NCBI GenBank assembly: GCA_026707225.1
Contig: JAPOXG010000050.1
Span: 1 to 47,056 of the forward strand
From: Chloroflexota bacterium
GTDB taxonomy: Bacteria > Chloroflexota > Anaerolineae > Aggregatilineales > Phototrophicaceae
DNA: 47,056 nt
Direction of reading: 5' to 3'
Shown here: in pieces, positions 8,338 through 15,383 of the stretch
Numbering within the stretch: the first letter of the stretch is position 1
Layout: each line of letters opens with the position of its first letter
The notes under the pieces: generated by a model
Databases searched by the model: none
What the model was told of the DNA's origin: nothing
Seen by the model: the letters and a program-made list of their open reading frames with translations, nothing else
Position numbers and translations under genes: made by a program

Positions 8338-9276
8338 ATGTACCAAATGGCATTTACATTTCGCCGACCCAGGCTCAGCAAGCAGCAGCGGCGCGCGCTG
8401 ATCGTCGGTTTGCTATTCATTTCGCCGGCGATCATCGGCTTCTTCGTTTTCAACATCGGTCCCATTGTTCAGTCGCTGCAGTATAGTTTTACACGCTACA
8501 ACATCTTGCAGCCGCCGCGCTGGGTCGGCTTGAACAATTATAAATTCCTGATCGAAAGCGATCGCGTCTTCCGCATCGGCATCAGCAACACGCTCTACAT
8601 GGTGCTGATAGGCTTGCCGATTCATCTCGTCTTCAATATGCTGATGGCGCTTCTGCTCAATACAAGAATCAAGGGGCTGTCGCTCTATCGCAGCATCTTC
8701 TACATCCCGTCGATTACGCCGGTGGTCGCATCCACCATTGTCTGGCTCTGGATATTCAACGGGCAGTTCGGCATCTTGAACGAGTTTCTGAAGTTCGTAG
8801 GTCTGCCGCCGATCGGCTGGCTCACCGACCCCAAGTGGGTCAAGCCGTCGCTGATTTTCATGGGCGCCTGGTTTGGCGGCAACACCATCCTGATCTACCT
8901 GGCGAGTCTGCAGGATGTGCCCTATGACTTGCTGGAATCAGCCGAGCTGGATGGCGCCAACGCGATCCAGAAGACCTTCAGAATCACGCTGCCGATGATC
9001 AGCCCGGTCATCTTTTACACCATCATCGTCAACGTCATCGGCTATTTCCAGTATTTCACCGAAGCCTGGGTGATGACAGCCACGCGCGACGGATCGGCCG
9101 GCGGCGTCGCCAATTCGGCGATGTTCTATTCGATGTATCTCTATCAGACGGCTTTTCAGCAATTCAAGATGGGTTATGCCAGCGCCCAAGCCTGGATACT
9201 GTTCATGATCGTATTGATCGCCACCGTCTTCTTGTTCAAGACAGCCGGCTGGGTTTATTACCATGCGGAAGACTAA
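8338..9276 (+). CDS. ABC sugar transporter permease, MalF/UgpA type
   Basis: A 312-residue inner-membrane permease with about six hydrophobic segments (first GLLFISPAIIGFFVFNIG; last ILFMIVLIATVFLFK). It has the EAA cytoplasmic loop (LLESAELDGANAIQKTF...LPMISP) that contacts the ATPase. The frame is open to 8305, but those codons lie within the palindromic repeat, so ATG 8338 or 8347 is the real start. The second permease begins 3 bp after the stop. No ATP-binding gene is in this cluster; many CUT1 systems use one shared MsiK/MalK-like ATPase encoded elsewhere, which is the likely situation here. Confidence 0.92.
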   Translation: MYQMAFTFRRPRLSKQQRRALIVGLLFISPAIIGFFVFNIGPIVQSLQYSFTRYNILQPPRWVGLNNYKFLIESDRVFRIGISNTLYMVLIGLPIHLVFNMLMALLLNTRIKGLSLYRSIFYIPSITPVVASTIVWLWIFNGQFGILNEFLKFVGLPPIGWLTDPKWVKPSLIFMGAWFGGNTILIYLASLQDVPYDLLESAELDGANAIQKTFRITLPMISPVIFYTIIVNVIGYFQYFTEAWVMTATRDGSAGGVANSAMFYSMYLYQTAFQQFKMGYASAQAWILFMIVLIATVFLFKTAGWVYYHAED

Positions 9277-9279
9277 GCG

Positions 9280-10140
9280 ATGACGGCGAGCATACACTGG
9301 CGGGAAAACCGCATCGTGCAGGATCGGATCAAGAAAGCGATCGCCTACACCATCGTGATCATCATGGCGGTCGCTTATATTTTCCCGCTCTACTGGCTGA
9401 TCGTGACGGCGTTGAAGACCGATGTGGAGATCTTCCAGCAGCCGCCGCCGATTTTCCCGCCCAATCCACAATGGCAGAACTTCGGCGAGTCGACCACCTA
9501 TATTCCCTTTTGGCGCTATATGTGGAATACGATCGTCATTTCCGGCTTGACGGTGTTGGGCACGGTCCTGTCCTGCACCTTCATCGCCTATGGCTTCGCG
9601 CGGATTCGCTGGCCCGGTCGCAACATCATCTTCCTCATTTATCTTTCAACCATCATGCTGCCATCGCAGGTAACGCTGATACCGCTATATCTGATCTTTC
9701 GCGACCTCGGTTGGGTTGGCACCTTTTTGCCGCTGGTGGTGCCGCATTTCTTCGGCAACGCGCTCTACGTATTCCTGCTGCGGCAATTCCTGCTTACCAT
9801 CCCACTGGAATTGAGCGATGCCGCCAAGATTGACGGCGCCAGCGAGCTCGGCATCTTGTGGTACATCATGATCCCGCTGATGCGCCCGGCCCTGGCGGTG
9901 GTGGCGCTCTTCACCTTTGTGCAAACTTATCGCGATTTCCTCGGTCCGCTGATTTACTTGCAGAATCAGCAGGACTGGACGATTTCGCTGGGATTGAAAC
10001 TGTTCCAGAATATGTACGGCGCGCAATGGCAGCTGATGATGGCGGCGTCGACGCTGGCGATGCTGCCGACGATTGTGCTCTTCTTTTTCACACAGAAGAC
10101 TTTCACTCGCGGCATCGCGCTTACTGGTCTGAAGGGCTAA
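9280..10140 (+). CDS. ABC sugar transporter permease, MalG/UgpE type
   Basis: A 286-residue partner permease. The first membrane segment is AIAYTIVIIMAVAYIFPLYWL, followed by a periplasmic loop and five further hydrophobic segments. The EAA loop is ELSDAAKIDGASELGILWYI followed by MIPLMRPAL. It ends FFTQKTFTRGIALTGLKG, a typical MalG-class terminus. It lies 3 bp after the first permease and 3 bp before the oxidoreductase gene, consistent with one operon. It would form the heterodimeric channel with the preceding gene product. Confidence 0.93.
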   Translation: MTASIHWRENRIVQDRIKKAIAYTIVIIMAVAYIFPLYWLIVTALKTDVEIFQQPPPIFPPNPQWQNFGESTTYIPFWRYMWNTIVISGLTVLGTVLSCTFIAYGFARIRWPGRNIIFLIYLSTIMLPSQVTLIPLYLIFRDLGWVGTFLPLVVPHFFGNALYVFLLRQFLLTIPLELSDAAKIDGASELGILWYIMIPLMRPALAVVALFTFVQTYRDFLGPLIYLQNQQDWTISLGLKLFQNMYGAQWQLMMAASTLAMLPTIVLFFFTQKTFTRGIALTGLKG

Positions 10141-10143
10141 AGA

Positions 10144-11109
10144 ATGACAAGCATTCGTCTTGCCGTGATTGGCGCGGGCGGGATCGCCGGGACGCATCTA
10201 CGCGCTTACGCGGCACAGGCCAAACGCTGCCAGATCGTCGGCGTCGCCGATATTGACCAGCATGCCGCGCGCTCGCGAACGCAGGAATACGGCGGCCAAG
10301 CCTTCGCCGACGGCGTCGCGATGCTTGAGCAGCTTCAGCCCGATGCCGTCAGCATTTGTACACCGCCGAAGTTTCGGATTCCCTTTGTTGAAGCGGCGGC
10401 AAAACAGGGAATCGCCGTGCTCTGTGAGAAGCCGCCGGCGCGTACGCTCGCCGAAACGGGCGCCATCGTTGAAGCCATGCGTGGCGGCGTCCTGCAGTTC
10501 GCCTTCTGCCATCGCTTTCACCCGCCCCTAAATGCGGCGCAAGACCTGATTCGCAGCGGTAAGCTGGGCGAGCTCGTTCAGATTGAGAATCGCTTCGCCT
10601 TTCGTTTCGCGCGGGCGGGCAAGTCTTGGTTCACCGACGCCGAAATCGCCGGCGGCGGCATCTTGATCGATACGCTCGTGCACAGCATCGATATCTTTCG
10701 CGCGCTCAGCAGGCAGGAAATAGAAGCGGCGCAGGCCTTCTTGTCGTCCACGCTGCCGATTGCGGTGGAAGACAGCGCCTCGCTTCTTGTTCGGAGCAGT
10801 GGCGGCGTTCTGGGGACGCTGAATTGCAGCTGGGTCACGCCCGTGTCAGAATCTTTCGTGCGGATTCATGGCAGCGAAGGGCAAGCCGTCATCGACTACA
10901 ACGCGGCGGCTGGCTTGCGTTACCTGCTGGCTGACGATGACGATTGGACCGAAATGCAAATCGACGCGCCCGATCGCTTCGCGCGGCAGGCGGCGCACTT
11001 CCTCGATTGCGTCGAAGGCAAAACCAGCCCAATGGTCAACGGCGAGGACGCCCTGGCGGTGATGCGCGTGATTGAATCAGCTTATGAATCAGCGGGAGTG
11101 AAGCGGTGA
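10144..11109 (+). CDS. Gfo/Idh/MocA-family sugar oxidoreductase
   Basis: A 321-residue NAD(P)-dependent dehydrogenase. The N-terminal Rossmann fold has the GAGGIAGTH nucleotide-binding loop, and the family signature CEKPPARTLAE supplies the EKP lysine. The C-terminal alpha/beta domain begins around residue 125 and contains GGGILIDTLVHSIDIFR, with the conserved Asp and His of the family. Substrates are sugars, inositols or sugar acids. It sits between the permeases and a TIM-barrel isomerase and overlaps the latter by 4 bp, a combination typical of clusters that oxidise and epimerise an imported sugar. The exact substrate is not readable. Confidence 0.9.
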   Translation: MTSIRLAVIGAGGIAGTHLRAYAAQAKRCQIVGVADIDQHAARSRTQEYGGQAFADGVAMLEQLQPDAVSICTPPKFRIPFVEAAAKQGIAVLCEKPPARTLAETGAIVEAMRGGVLQFAFCHRFHPPLNAAQDLIRSGKLGELVQIENRFAFRFARAGKSWFTDAEIAGGGILIDTLVHSIDIFRALSRQEIEAAQAFLSSTLPIAVEDSASLLVRSSGGVLGTLNCSWVTPVSESFVRIHGSEGQAVIDYNAAAGLRYLLADDDDWTEMQIDAPDRFARQAAHFLDCVEGKTSPMVNGEDALAVMRVIESAYESAGVKR

Positions 11110-11942
11110 AACTGAGCTTGAGCATGTACAGCTGTGTGCGAGCGGTCCAAGCGGGGCAGCTCGATTTAATGGGATTCGTCGACTACGCGGCCGCGCAAGG
11201 CGTCGCCGGCGTCGAATTGCTCGACATCTTCTGGACTGATGCCGAGAGTGAGCTTCCGCTGATCAAGGGACGGTTCGCCGATGCCGGGATGCAAGTCGCG
11301 GTGTATTCCATAAGCAACAACTTCATTCAGCCGGAGGCGAGCGCCCGCGCCCAGGAATTAGCCGATTTGAAACGCGGCGTCGATATCGCGCTGGAGCTGG
11401 GCACAGACATCCTGCGCGTCTTCAGCGGCAGCGCGCGCGAAGGCGTGACGCAGGCGCAAGGCATGGAATGGATCCTGGAAGGCTTGTCCGCCGGCGCCGC
11501 CTACGCCGCGTCACAGGGCATCACCCTGGCGCTGGAGAACCATGGGAAGTTCGCCGGGCGCAGCAATCAGGTGCGCGACATCATCGATGCGGTCGCCTCG
11601 CCGGCCTTGCGCGTTAATCTTGATACCGGCAATTTCTTGCCCGTCGGACAGAATCCGACCGAAGCGGCCGAGGATCTGGCTGATCTGGTGGTTCTGGCGC
11701 ATCTGAAGGATATGTGCCACGCGTCCGGCGGCGAGGCCAGCCATGTATCTGCAGATCCGGACGGGCGACTGCTAACTGGGTCCGTGGTCGGTGAAGGACT
11801 GGTCGACCTGGCGGCGATTCGCGCAGTTATGGACAGCGCGGGCTACGACGGCTGGTGGTCGCTGGAATATGAAGGCGCGGAGGAGCCGCTCGAAATCGGC
11901 GTGCCGCGGAGTTTGGCTAATGCGCGAAAGCTGTTGGGGTGA
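11106..11942 (+). CDS. Sugar phosphate isomerase/epimerase, xylose-isomerase-like TIM barrel
   Basis: A 278-residue protein of the AP-endonuclease-2/IolE-type TIM-barrel family. Visible family elements include ALENHGKF (metal-binding Glu), VNLDTGNF (Asp), VVLAHLKDM (His) and the C-terminal WWSLEYEG with a metal-ligand Glu. It starts with GTG at 11106, overlapping the TGA of the oxidoreductase gene (GTGA), so translation is probably coupled. It would isomerise or epimerise a sugar or keto-inositol intermediate. It is the last gene of the transporter operon; a separate promoter follows at 11966. Confidence 0.88.
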   Translation: MKLSLSMYSCVRAVQAGQLDLMGFVDYAAAQGVAGVELLDIFWTDAESELPLIKGRFADAGMQVAVYSISNNFIQPEASARAQELADLKRGVDIALELGTDILRVFSGSAREGVTQAQGMEWILEGLSAGAAYAASQGITLALENHGKFAGRSNQVRDIIDAVASPALRVNLDTGNFLPVGQNPTEAAEDLADLVVLAHLKDMCHASGGEASHVSADPDGRLLTGSVVGEGLVDLAAIRAVMDSAGYDGWWSLEYEGAEEPLEIGVPRSLANARKLLG

Positions 11943-11965
11943 GGATGGGCGGGCATACGCTCACG

Positions 11966-11995
11966 ATGACAAGGCCACGGCGTTTTCGCTATAAT
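11966..11995 (+). promoter_or_regulatory. Sigma-70-type promoter for the broken small gene pair
   Basis: ATGACA (11966-11971, 5/6 to TTGACA) and a perfect TATAAT (11990-11995) are 18 nt apart. The ATG of the downstream small gene lies 30 nt after the -10 box. The promoter looks intact even though both downstream genes carry in-frame stops. Confidence 0.6.
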
Positions 11996-12025
11996 CATGG
12001 AAACGGCTGATGAGGCAACCGGCTG

Positions 12026-12460
12026 ATGAAACGGTCTACAATCGAACTGGAAATTGCTCCTTAAATTGAAGAACACGTTCGCGTAATAGCTGAGGGTGAA
12101 AACTGCAGTATTGAGTCTGTTTTGCAAGAAGGCTTAGCTCTCCTATTTGGCAACGACTCGATCGCTGAGTATCTGCTCGACAGGCTCAGCGATTGTACAG
12201 ACGAGCAACTTTGGGCGCTCATATATCAGCGCTTGACCCAGTCGCAGGACTATCGCATGCGTGAACTGCTGGATCGAGGCACAGAAGGCAGGATCACGAA
12301 ACAAGAAAACATGGAATTGAACTACTATGTTGACCTGGTCGATCGCCAAATGCTCTTGCGGTCACGGGCGCTATTACTGTTAAAGGAACGGGGCCACGAC
12401 ATCGACATTTACCTTAATACAAGACTTGAGGCGGAACAAATGCCACGGACTCCCATCTGA
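12026..12460 (+). pseudogene. Small antitoxin-like protein upstream of HNH gene, interrupted at codon 13
   Basis: The frame from ATG 12026 reads MKRSTIELEIAP, then TAA at 12062-12064, then continues openly as IEEHVRVIAEGENCS...; the whole would be 144 codons. The first part is a beta-strand/helix segment reminiscent of ribbon-helix-helix or other short antitoxins, and the rest is helical (RALLLLKERGHDIDIYL). A TAA from GAA (Glu) needs one change and fits the acidic context. Small proteins of this layout commonly precede HNH genes such as the one at 12440. A restart at TTG 12122 is possible. I do not recognise a named family. Young pseudogene, readthrough or base-call error are all open. Confidence 0.55.
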
Positions 12461-12886
12461 CTGCGCAATCTTGTTGGCGATCGCGCGCGATGGCAGTGCG
12501 AATATTGCCAGGCACAGCAGAATATTGTGCTGTCAATGGTCGTGGATCACGTCGTTCCCGTTTCGGCAGGCGGGAAAACTGTCCCTGAAAACCTCTGTTT
12601 CTCCTGCGTCAGTTGCAACAGTTACAAGCTTGACCATCAAACTGGCTATGACCCAGCATCTTATCTTGAATCTCGCCTCTATGATCCGCGCAGCGACCGT
12701 TGGGAAGAACATTTTCGATGGAGTGACGATAGCTGTGAAATGGTCGGCTTGACTTCGGTTGGTCGCGCCACAATTGCCCGGTTGAACATGAATCAGCCGA
12801 GAATGTTAATTGCCCGAAGTGAGTGGAAAAAGACCGGGCCGCACCCTCCGCCGGCAGCAACAATGCGCGTAAAACCTACGAAATAG
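12440..12886 (+). pseudogene. HNH endonuclease, in-frame TGA after the sixth codon
   Basis: An HNH nuclease of about 148 codons. It has the zinc-finger-like CEYC and CVSC pairs around VDHVVPVSAGG and the NLCFSCVSCNSYK segment. The family N terminus is normally M-x-R-x-P-x-x-LRxLVxxRA; here ATG 12440 gives MPRTPI, then TGA (12458-12460), then LRNLVGDRARWQCEYC. TGA in place of a TCA Ser codon would explain it. It shares its frame with the upstream gene, whose stop is this same TGA. No standard start codon lies between the TGA and the first cysteine pair, so a functional nuclease would require readthrough or initiation at CTG 12461. The nuclease core itself appears undamaged. Confidence 0.7.
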
Positions 12887-12901
12887 TAGATCGCCTACTA
12901 T
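12883..12901. terminator. Hairpin carrying both convergent stop codons
   Basis: ATAGTAG (12883-12889) pairs perfectly with CTACTAT (12895-12901) around ATCGC. The stop of the HNH gene (12884-12886) is inside the left arm and the minus-strand SDR stop begins at the right-arm edge. It is AT-rich with no T tract, so a weak terminator at best. Confidence 0.4.
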
Positions 12902-13632
12902 CAAACATCCTGCTGCTTCGGAATGATGACCAGATTGCGAATCGTGACCCGCCGCGGCCGCGTGAGCATATACAGAGCCGCTTCGGCAACATCTTCCACC
13001 TTCAAGTAATGCTGATCGCCGACCGTCACTTTTTCGATCTCGTCGGGATCAGTCAGATTCCATAACTCATTGGCGACCCGCGCTGGCGCCAGCGACATCA
13101 CGCGGATGCCATCTTCCGCAACCTGCCGGCGCAGCGTATTGACGAAGGTCTCAATCGCGTGTTTGGTCGCGCCATAGGCGGGACCGCGATGCAGCTTCTC
13201 ATGACCTGCCACTGAGCTGGTGACGATGATGTCGCCGACGCCCTGCGCCTGCATGATCGGGATGACCGCATGAGCACAGCGCAAGACGGCATCCACGTTG
13301 ATCTTGAGCATGTCGGAGATGTCTTGGATGTCATTCGCGGCGAAATCACCATGAATGAAAATGCCCGCGTTGGCGAAGAGCACATCAATGCGGCCGAAAC
13401 GCTCGAGCGCGCGCGCCGTCATATTCTGAATGTCCGCCGGCGCGGTCATATCGGCGCGAACGACCAGACTCTCCGCCGGGAGCTCGGCTGCCAACGCCTC
13501 CAATTTATCGACCGAGCGGGCGGCGAGAATAAGCTTACAGCCCTCCTCAGCCAATAGGCGAGCGGCGCCCGCGCCAATGCCCGAGCTGGCGCCGGTGATG
13601 ATGACGACTTTGCCTTTGAGCGAATCTGTCAT
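12901..13632 (-). CDS. Short-chain dehydrogenase/reductase, third of three tandem paralogues
   Basis: A 243-residue classical SDR (NAD(P)-dependent oxidoreductase). It has TGASSGIG near the N terminus, FANAG in place of the usual NNAG, the catalytic serine in TSSVAGHE and the YGATK active-site Tyr/Lys. It ends with a VTIRNLVIIPKQQ tail shared with its two neighbours. ATG 13632 gives the normal SDR N terminus; the frame is open further upstream, but there it only overlaps the previous SDR in another frame. The spacing to the preceding SDR is 14 bp. It resembles the YdfG-type 3-hydroxy-acid dehydrogenases; substrate unknown. Confidence 0.88.
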   Translation of the reverse strand: MTDSLKGKVVIITGASSGIGAGAARLLAEEGCKLILAARSVDKLEALAAELPAESLVVRADMTAPADIQNMTARALERFGRIDVLFANAGIFIHGDFAANDIQDISDMLKINVDAVLRCAHAVIPIMQAQGVGDIIVTSSVAGHEKLHRGPAYGATKHAIETFVNTLRRQVAEDGIRVMSLAPARVANELWNLTDPDEIEKVTVGDQHYLKVEDVAEAALYMLTRPRRVTIRNLVIIPKQQDV

Positions 13633-13646
13633 AAGCGCGACTCCCC

Positions 13647-14381
13647 TCAGATATTCACCTGATTCTGCGGCAGGATCACCAGATCGCGAATGGTGACCCG
13701 GCGCGGTTGCGTCAGCATATAGACCAGCGCTTCGGCGCAATCTTCGGAGGTCAAGTGTGTGCGCGCGCCGGCCGAGACGCGCGCGATATCGGCCGCCTCG
13801 TGGAAACCCCAAAGCGGATTCGCCACTTGCCCTGGCGCCAGAGACATCACCCGAATGCCGCTGCCAGCCAATTGGCGCCGCACCGTATGCACGAATGTCT
13901 GTACCGCGTGTTTGCTCGCGCTGTAGATCGGCTCCCAATGCACATCGATGAAGCCGGAGACTGAGCTGGTTACGACGATATCCCCTGCGCCACTCGCTTT
14001 CATCGGCGGGATGACGGCGTGGGCGCAGCGCAGCACGGCGTCGATGTTGATTCTGAGCATCCGCGTCAGCGCTTCGATATCGCCATCGGCGAATTCGCCG
14101 GGAACATAGATGCCGGCGTTCGCGCACATCACATCAATGCGCCCAAAGCGCTCCAGCGTATGCTTGATCATGTTGGCGATATCGGCGGGAACGGTCATAT
14201 CAGCGGGCGCGACCAGCAACTCCGCGTCCAATTCGGAGGCCAAGGCTTCCAGCTTGTCGACCGAGCGCGCGGCAAGCGTCAGCCGGCAGCCCTCGTCCGC
14301 CAGGCGGCGCGCAAAGGCCTCGCCGATGCCCGAGCTGGCGCCGGTGATGATGACGACTTTGCCGTTGAGTGAGATTGACAT
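13647..14381 (-). CDS. Short-chain dehydrogenase/reductase, second of three tandem paralogues
   Basis: A 244-residue classical SDR. Motifs: TGASSGIG, CANAG (variant of NNAG), TSSVSGFID with the catalytic Ser, and YSASK with Tyr and Lys. The C terminus VTIRDLVILPQNQ closely matches the flanking paralogues. The start ATG 14381 (MSISLNGKVV) fits the family; the alternative at 14399 adds six residues that no family member needs. The upstream gap of 119 bp holds three palindromic repeat copies. Probably NADP-dependent by general family similarity, but the substrate is unknown. Confidence 0.88.
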   Translation of the reverse strand: MSISLNGKVVIITGASSGIGEAFARRLADEGCRLTLAARSVDKLEALASELDAELLVAPADMTVPADIANMIKHTLERFGRIDVMCANAGIYVPGEFADGDIEALTRMLRINIDAVLRCAHAVIPPMKASGAGDIVVTSSVSGFIDVHWEPIYSASKHAVQTFVHTVRRQLAGSGIRVMSLAPGQVANPLWGFHEAADIARVSAGARTHLTSEDCAEALVYMLTQPRRVTIRDLVILPQNQVNI

Positions 14382-14394
14382 TTGGAATGCACTT

Positions 14395-14428
14395 TTCATC
14401 GGCGGGCGACCTGATAGGTCGCCCCTAC
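14395..14428. repeat. GTAGGGGCGA palindromic repeat, copy 4
   Basis: Stem GGGCGACCT (14404-14412), loop GAT, AGGTCGCCC (14416-14424), ending CCTAC. The whole 34-bp stretch from 14395 to 14428 is the exact reverse complement of 37002-37035, about 22 kb away, including flanking bases outside the stem. Confidence 0.85.
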
Positions 14429-14441
14429 GGTTTCCAATGTT

Positions 14442-14467
14442 GGGCGACCCACCGGCTCGCCCCTACA
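14442..14467. repeat. GTAGGGGCGA palindromic repeat, copy 5
   Basis: GGGCGACCC, loop ACC, GGCTCGCCC, then CTACA. One arm position is mismatched. It lies 13 bp after copy 4. Confidence 0.75.
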
Positions 14468-14479
14468 GATTCGATTAGT

Positions 14480-14505
14480 GGGAGGCATAGCGGCTCGCCC
14501 CTAGA
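14480..14505. repeat. Degenerate palindromic repeat, copy 6, overlapping an SDR stop codon
   Basis: Only the right half (CGGCTCGCCCCTA) is well kept; the left arm has decayed to GGGAGGCAT. The CTA at 14501-14503, which in other copies is part of CCCCTAC, is here the stop codon (TAG on the minus strand) of the downstream-reading SDR gene, so the repeat appears to have supplied or replaced the gene's 3' end. Confidence 0.6.
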
Positions 14506-15232
14506 CGCGGTTCATCTGCGGCAAGATTACCAGATCGCGAATGGTGACGTGCGGCGGCCGCGACAGCATGAAAAGAATCGCATCGGCGCAATCTTCCGAA
14601 GCCAGGTGCGAGCCAGCCACCTCGACCGCGCGCCTTTGCTCCTCCACTTCATACAGCCACTGCATCGGATTGGCCACCGGACCGGGCGCCAGGGACATGA
14701 CGCGAATGCCATCCTCCGCCACTTGTCGCCGCAACGTGTGAACGAAGGTCTGCACCGCGTGTTTGCTCGCGCTATAGACGGGCTCTCCTTCAATATCGAT
14801 GTGACCGGCAATCGAGCTGGTGACGATAATATCACCGCCGCCTTGCGCCGCCATGACTGGAATAACCGCGTGGGCACAGCGAAATACCCCATCGACATTG
14901 AGCTTGAGCATCATCGAGTAAGCATCGATATCCCCTTCGGCGAATTGCCCAGGGACATAGACGCCGGCGTTGGCGAGCAGGACATCAATGCGACCGAAGC
15001 GCTCCAGCGCGCGCGCGACCATGCGCTCAATATCATCCGGCTCAGTCATATCGGCGCGAACCACGAGCGTCTGCGTAGCCAGCTCCTCCGCGAGCTTTTC
15101 CATTTTGTCGACCGAGCGGGCGGCCAGCGTCAGTTTGCAGCCTTGTTCAGCCAGCAGTTTGGCTGAGGCCTCGCCAATGCCGGAACTGGCGCCGGTGATG
15201 ATGACGACTTTGTCAGAGAGTGAGTTTGACAT
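14501..15232 (-). CDS. Short-chain dehydrogenase/reductase, first of three tandem paralogues
   Basis: A 243-residue classical SDR with TGASSGIG, LANAG in place of NNAG, the catalytic Ser in TSSIAGHID and YSASK as the active-site Tyr/Lys. The tail VTIRDLVILPQMN matches the next two genes, so the three derive from local duplication. Start chosen at ATG 15232 (MSNSLSDKVV); the longer version from 15259 adds a charged leader without support. Its stop codon falls within a decayed palindromic repeat. The zinc alcohol dehydrogenase gene lies upstream in the same direction across a repeat-filled gap. Confidence 0.88.
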   Translation of the reverse strand: MSNSLSDKVVIITGASSGIGEASAKLLAEQGCKLTLAARSVDKMEKLAEELATQTLVVRADMTEPDDIERMVARALERFGRIDVLLANAGVYVPGQFAEGDIDAYSMMLKLNVDGVFRCAHAVIPVMAAQGGGDIIVTSSIAGHIDIEGEPVYSASKHAVQTFVHTLRRQVAEDGIRVMSLAPGPVANPMQWLYEVEEQRRAVEVAGSHLASEDCADAILFMLSRPPHVTIRDLVILPQMNRV

Positions 15233-15248
15233 TGCTTCGTCTCGTTTC

Positions 15249-15296
15249 GGGCGAGTCACCGCCGTAGGTCAGTGTCTACGCGACCTCGCCCCTACA
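15249..15296. repeat. Long-form palindromic repeat, copy 7
   Basis: Starts GGGCGAGTC and ends GACCTCGCCCCTACA. The centre is longer than in other copies and includes AGTGTCTACGC, which also occurs in copy 9 near 33005. This suggests a sub-type with an extended middle. Confidence 0.6.
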
Positions 15297-15310
15297 GATT
15301 CGGATTTTGG

Positions 15311-15337
15311 GCGGGCGACACAAGTGTCGCCCCTACA
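15311..15337. repeat. GTAGGGGCGA palindromic repeat, copy 8
   Basis: GGGCGACAC (15313-15321), loop AA, GTGTCGCCC (15324-15332), then CCTACA with one shared C. A perfect 9-bp stem with a third version of the inner arm (GACAC/GTGTC). Confidence 0.8.
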
Positions 15338-15383
15338 TTTTCGCGCTGGGCGGGCGTCGCAGCGAACAAAACAATTAGACAAG

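Noticed and set aside
3690..12460. Stop-codon reassignment (TAA or TGA read as amino acids)
   Set aside because: Many intact genes in the window end in TAA or TGA, and the three internal stops replace different residue types, so a recoded genetic code does not fit.
13633..14127. Upstream extension of the third SDR gene to 408 codons
   Set aside because: The extra part lies wholly inside the preceding SDR gene in another frame; ATG 13632 gives the standard SDR N terminus.
14395..15337. CRISPR-like array (several short repeats close together)
   Set aside because: Spacing is irregular, repeat units are palindromic with varying arms, and the same element is scattered across the window; no cas genes are present.
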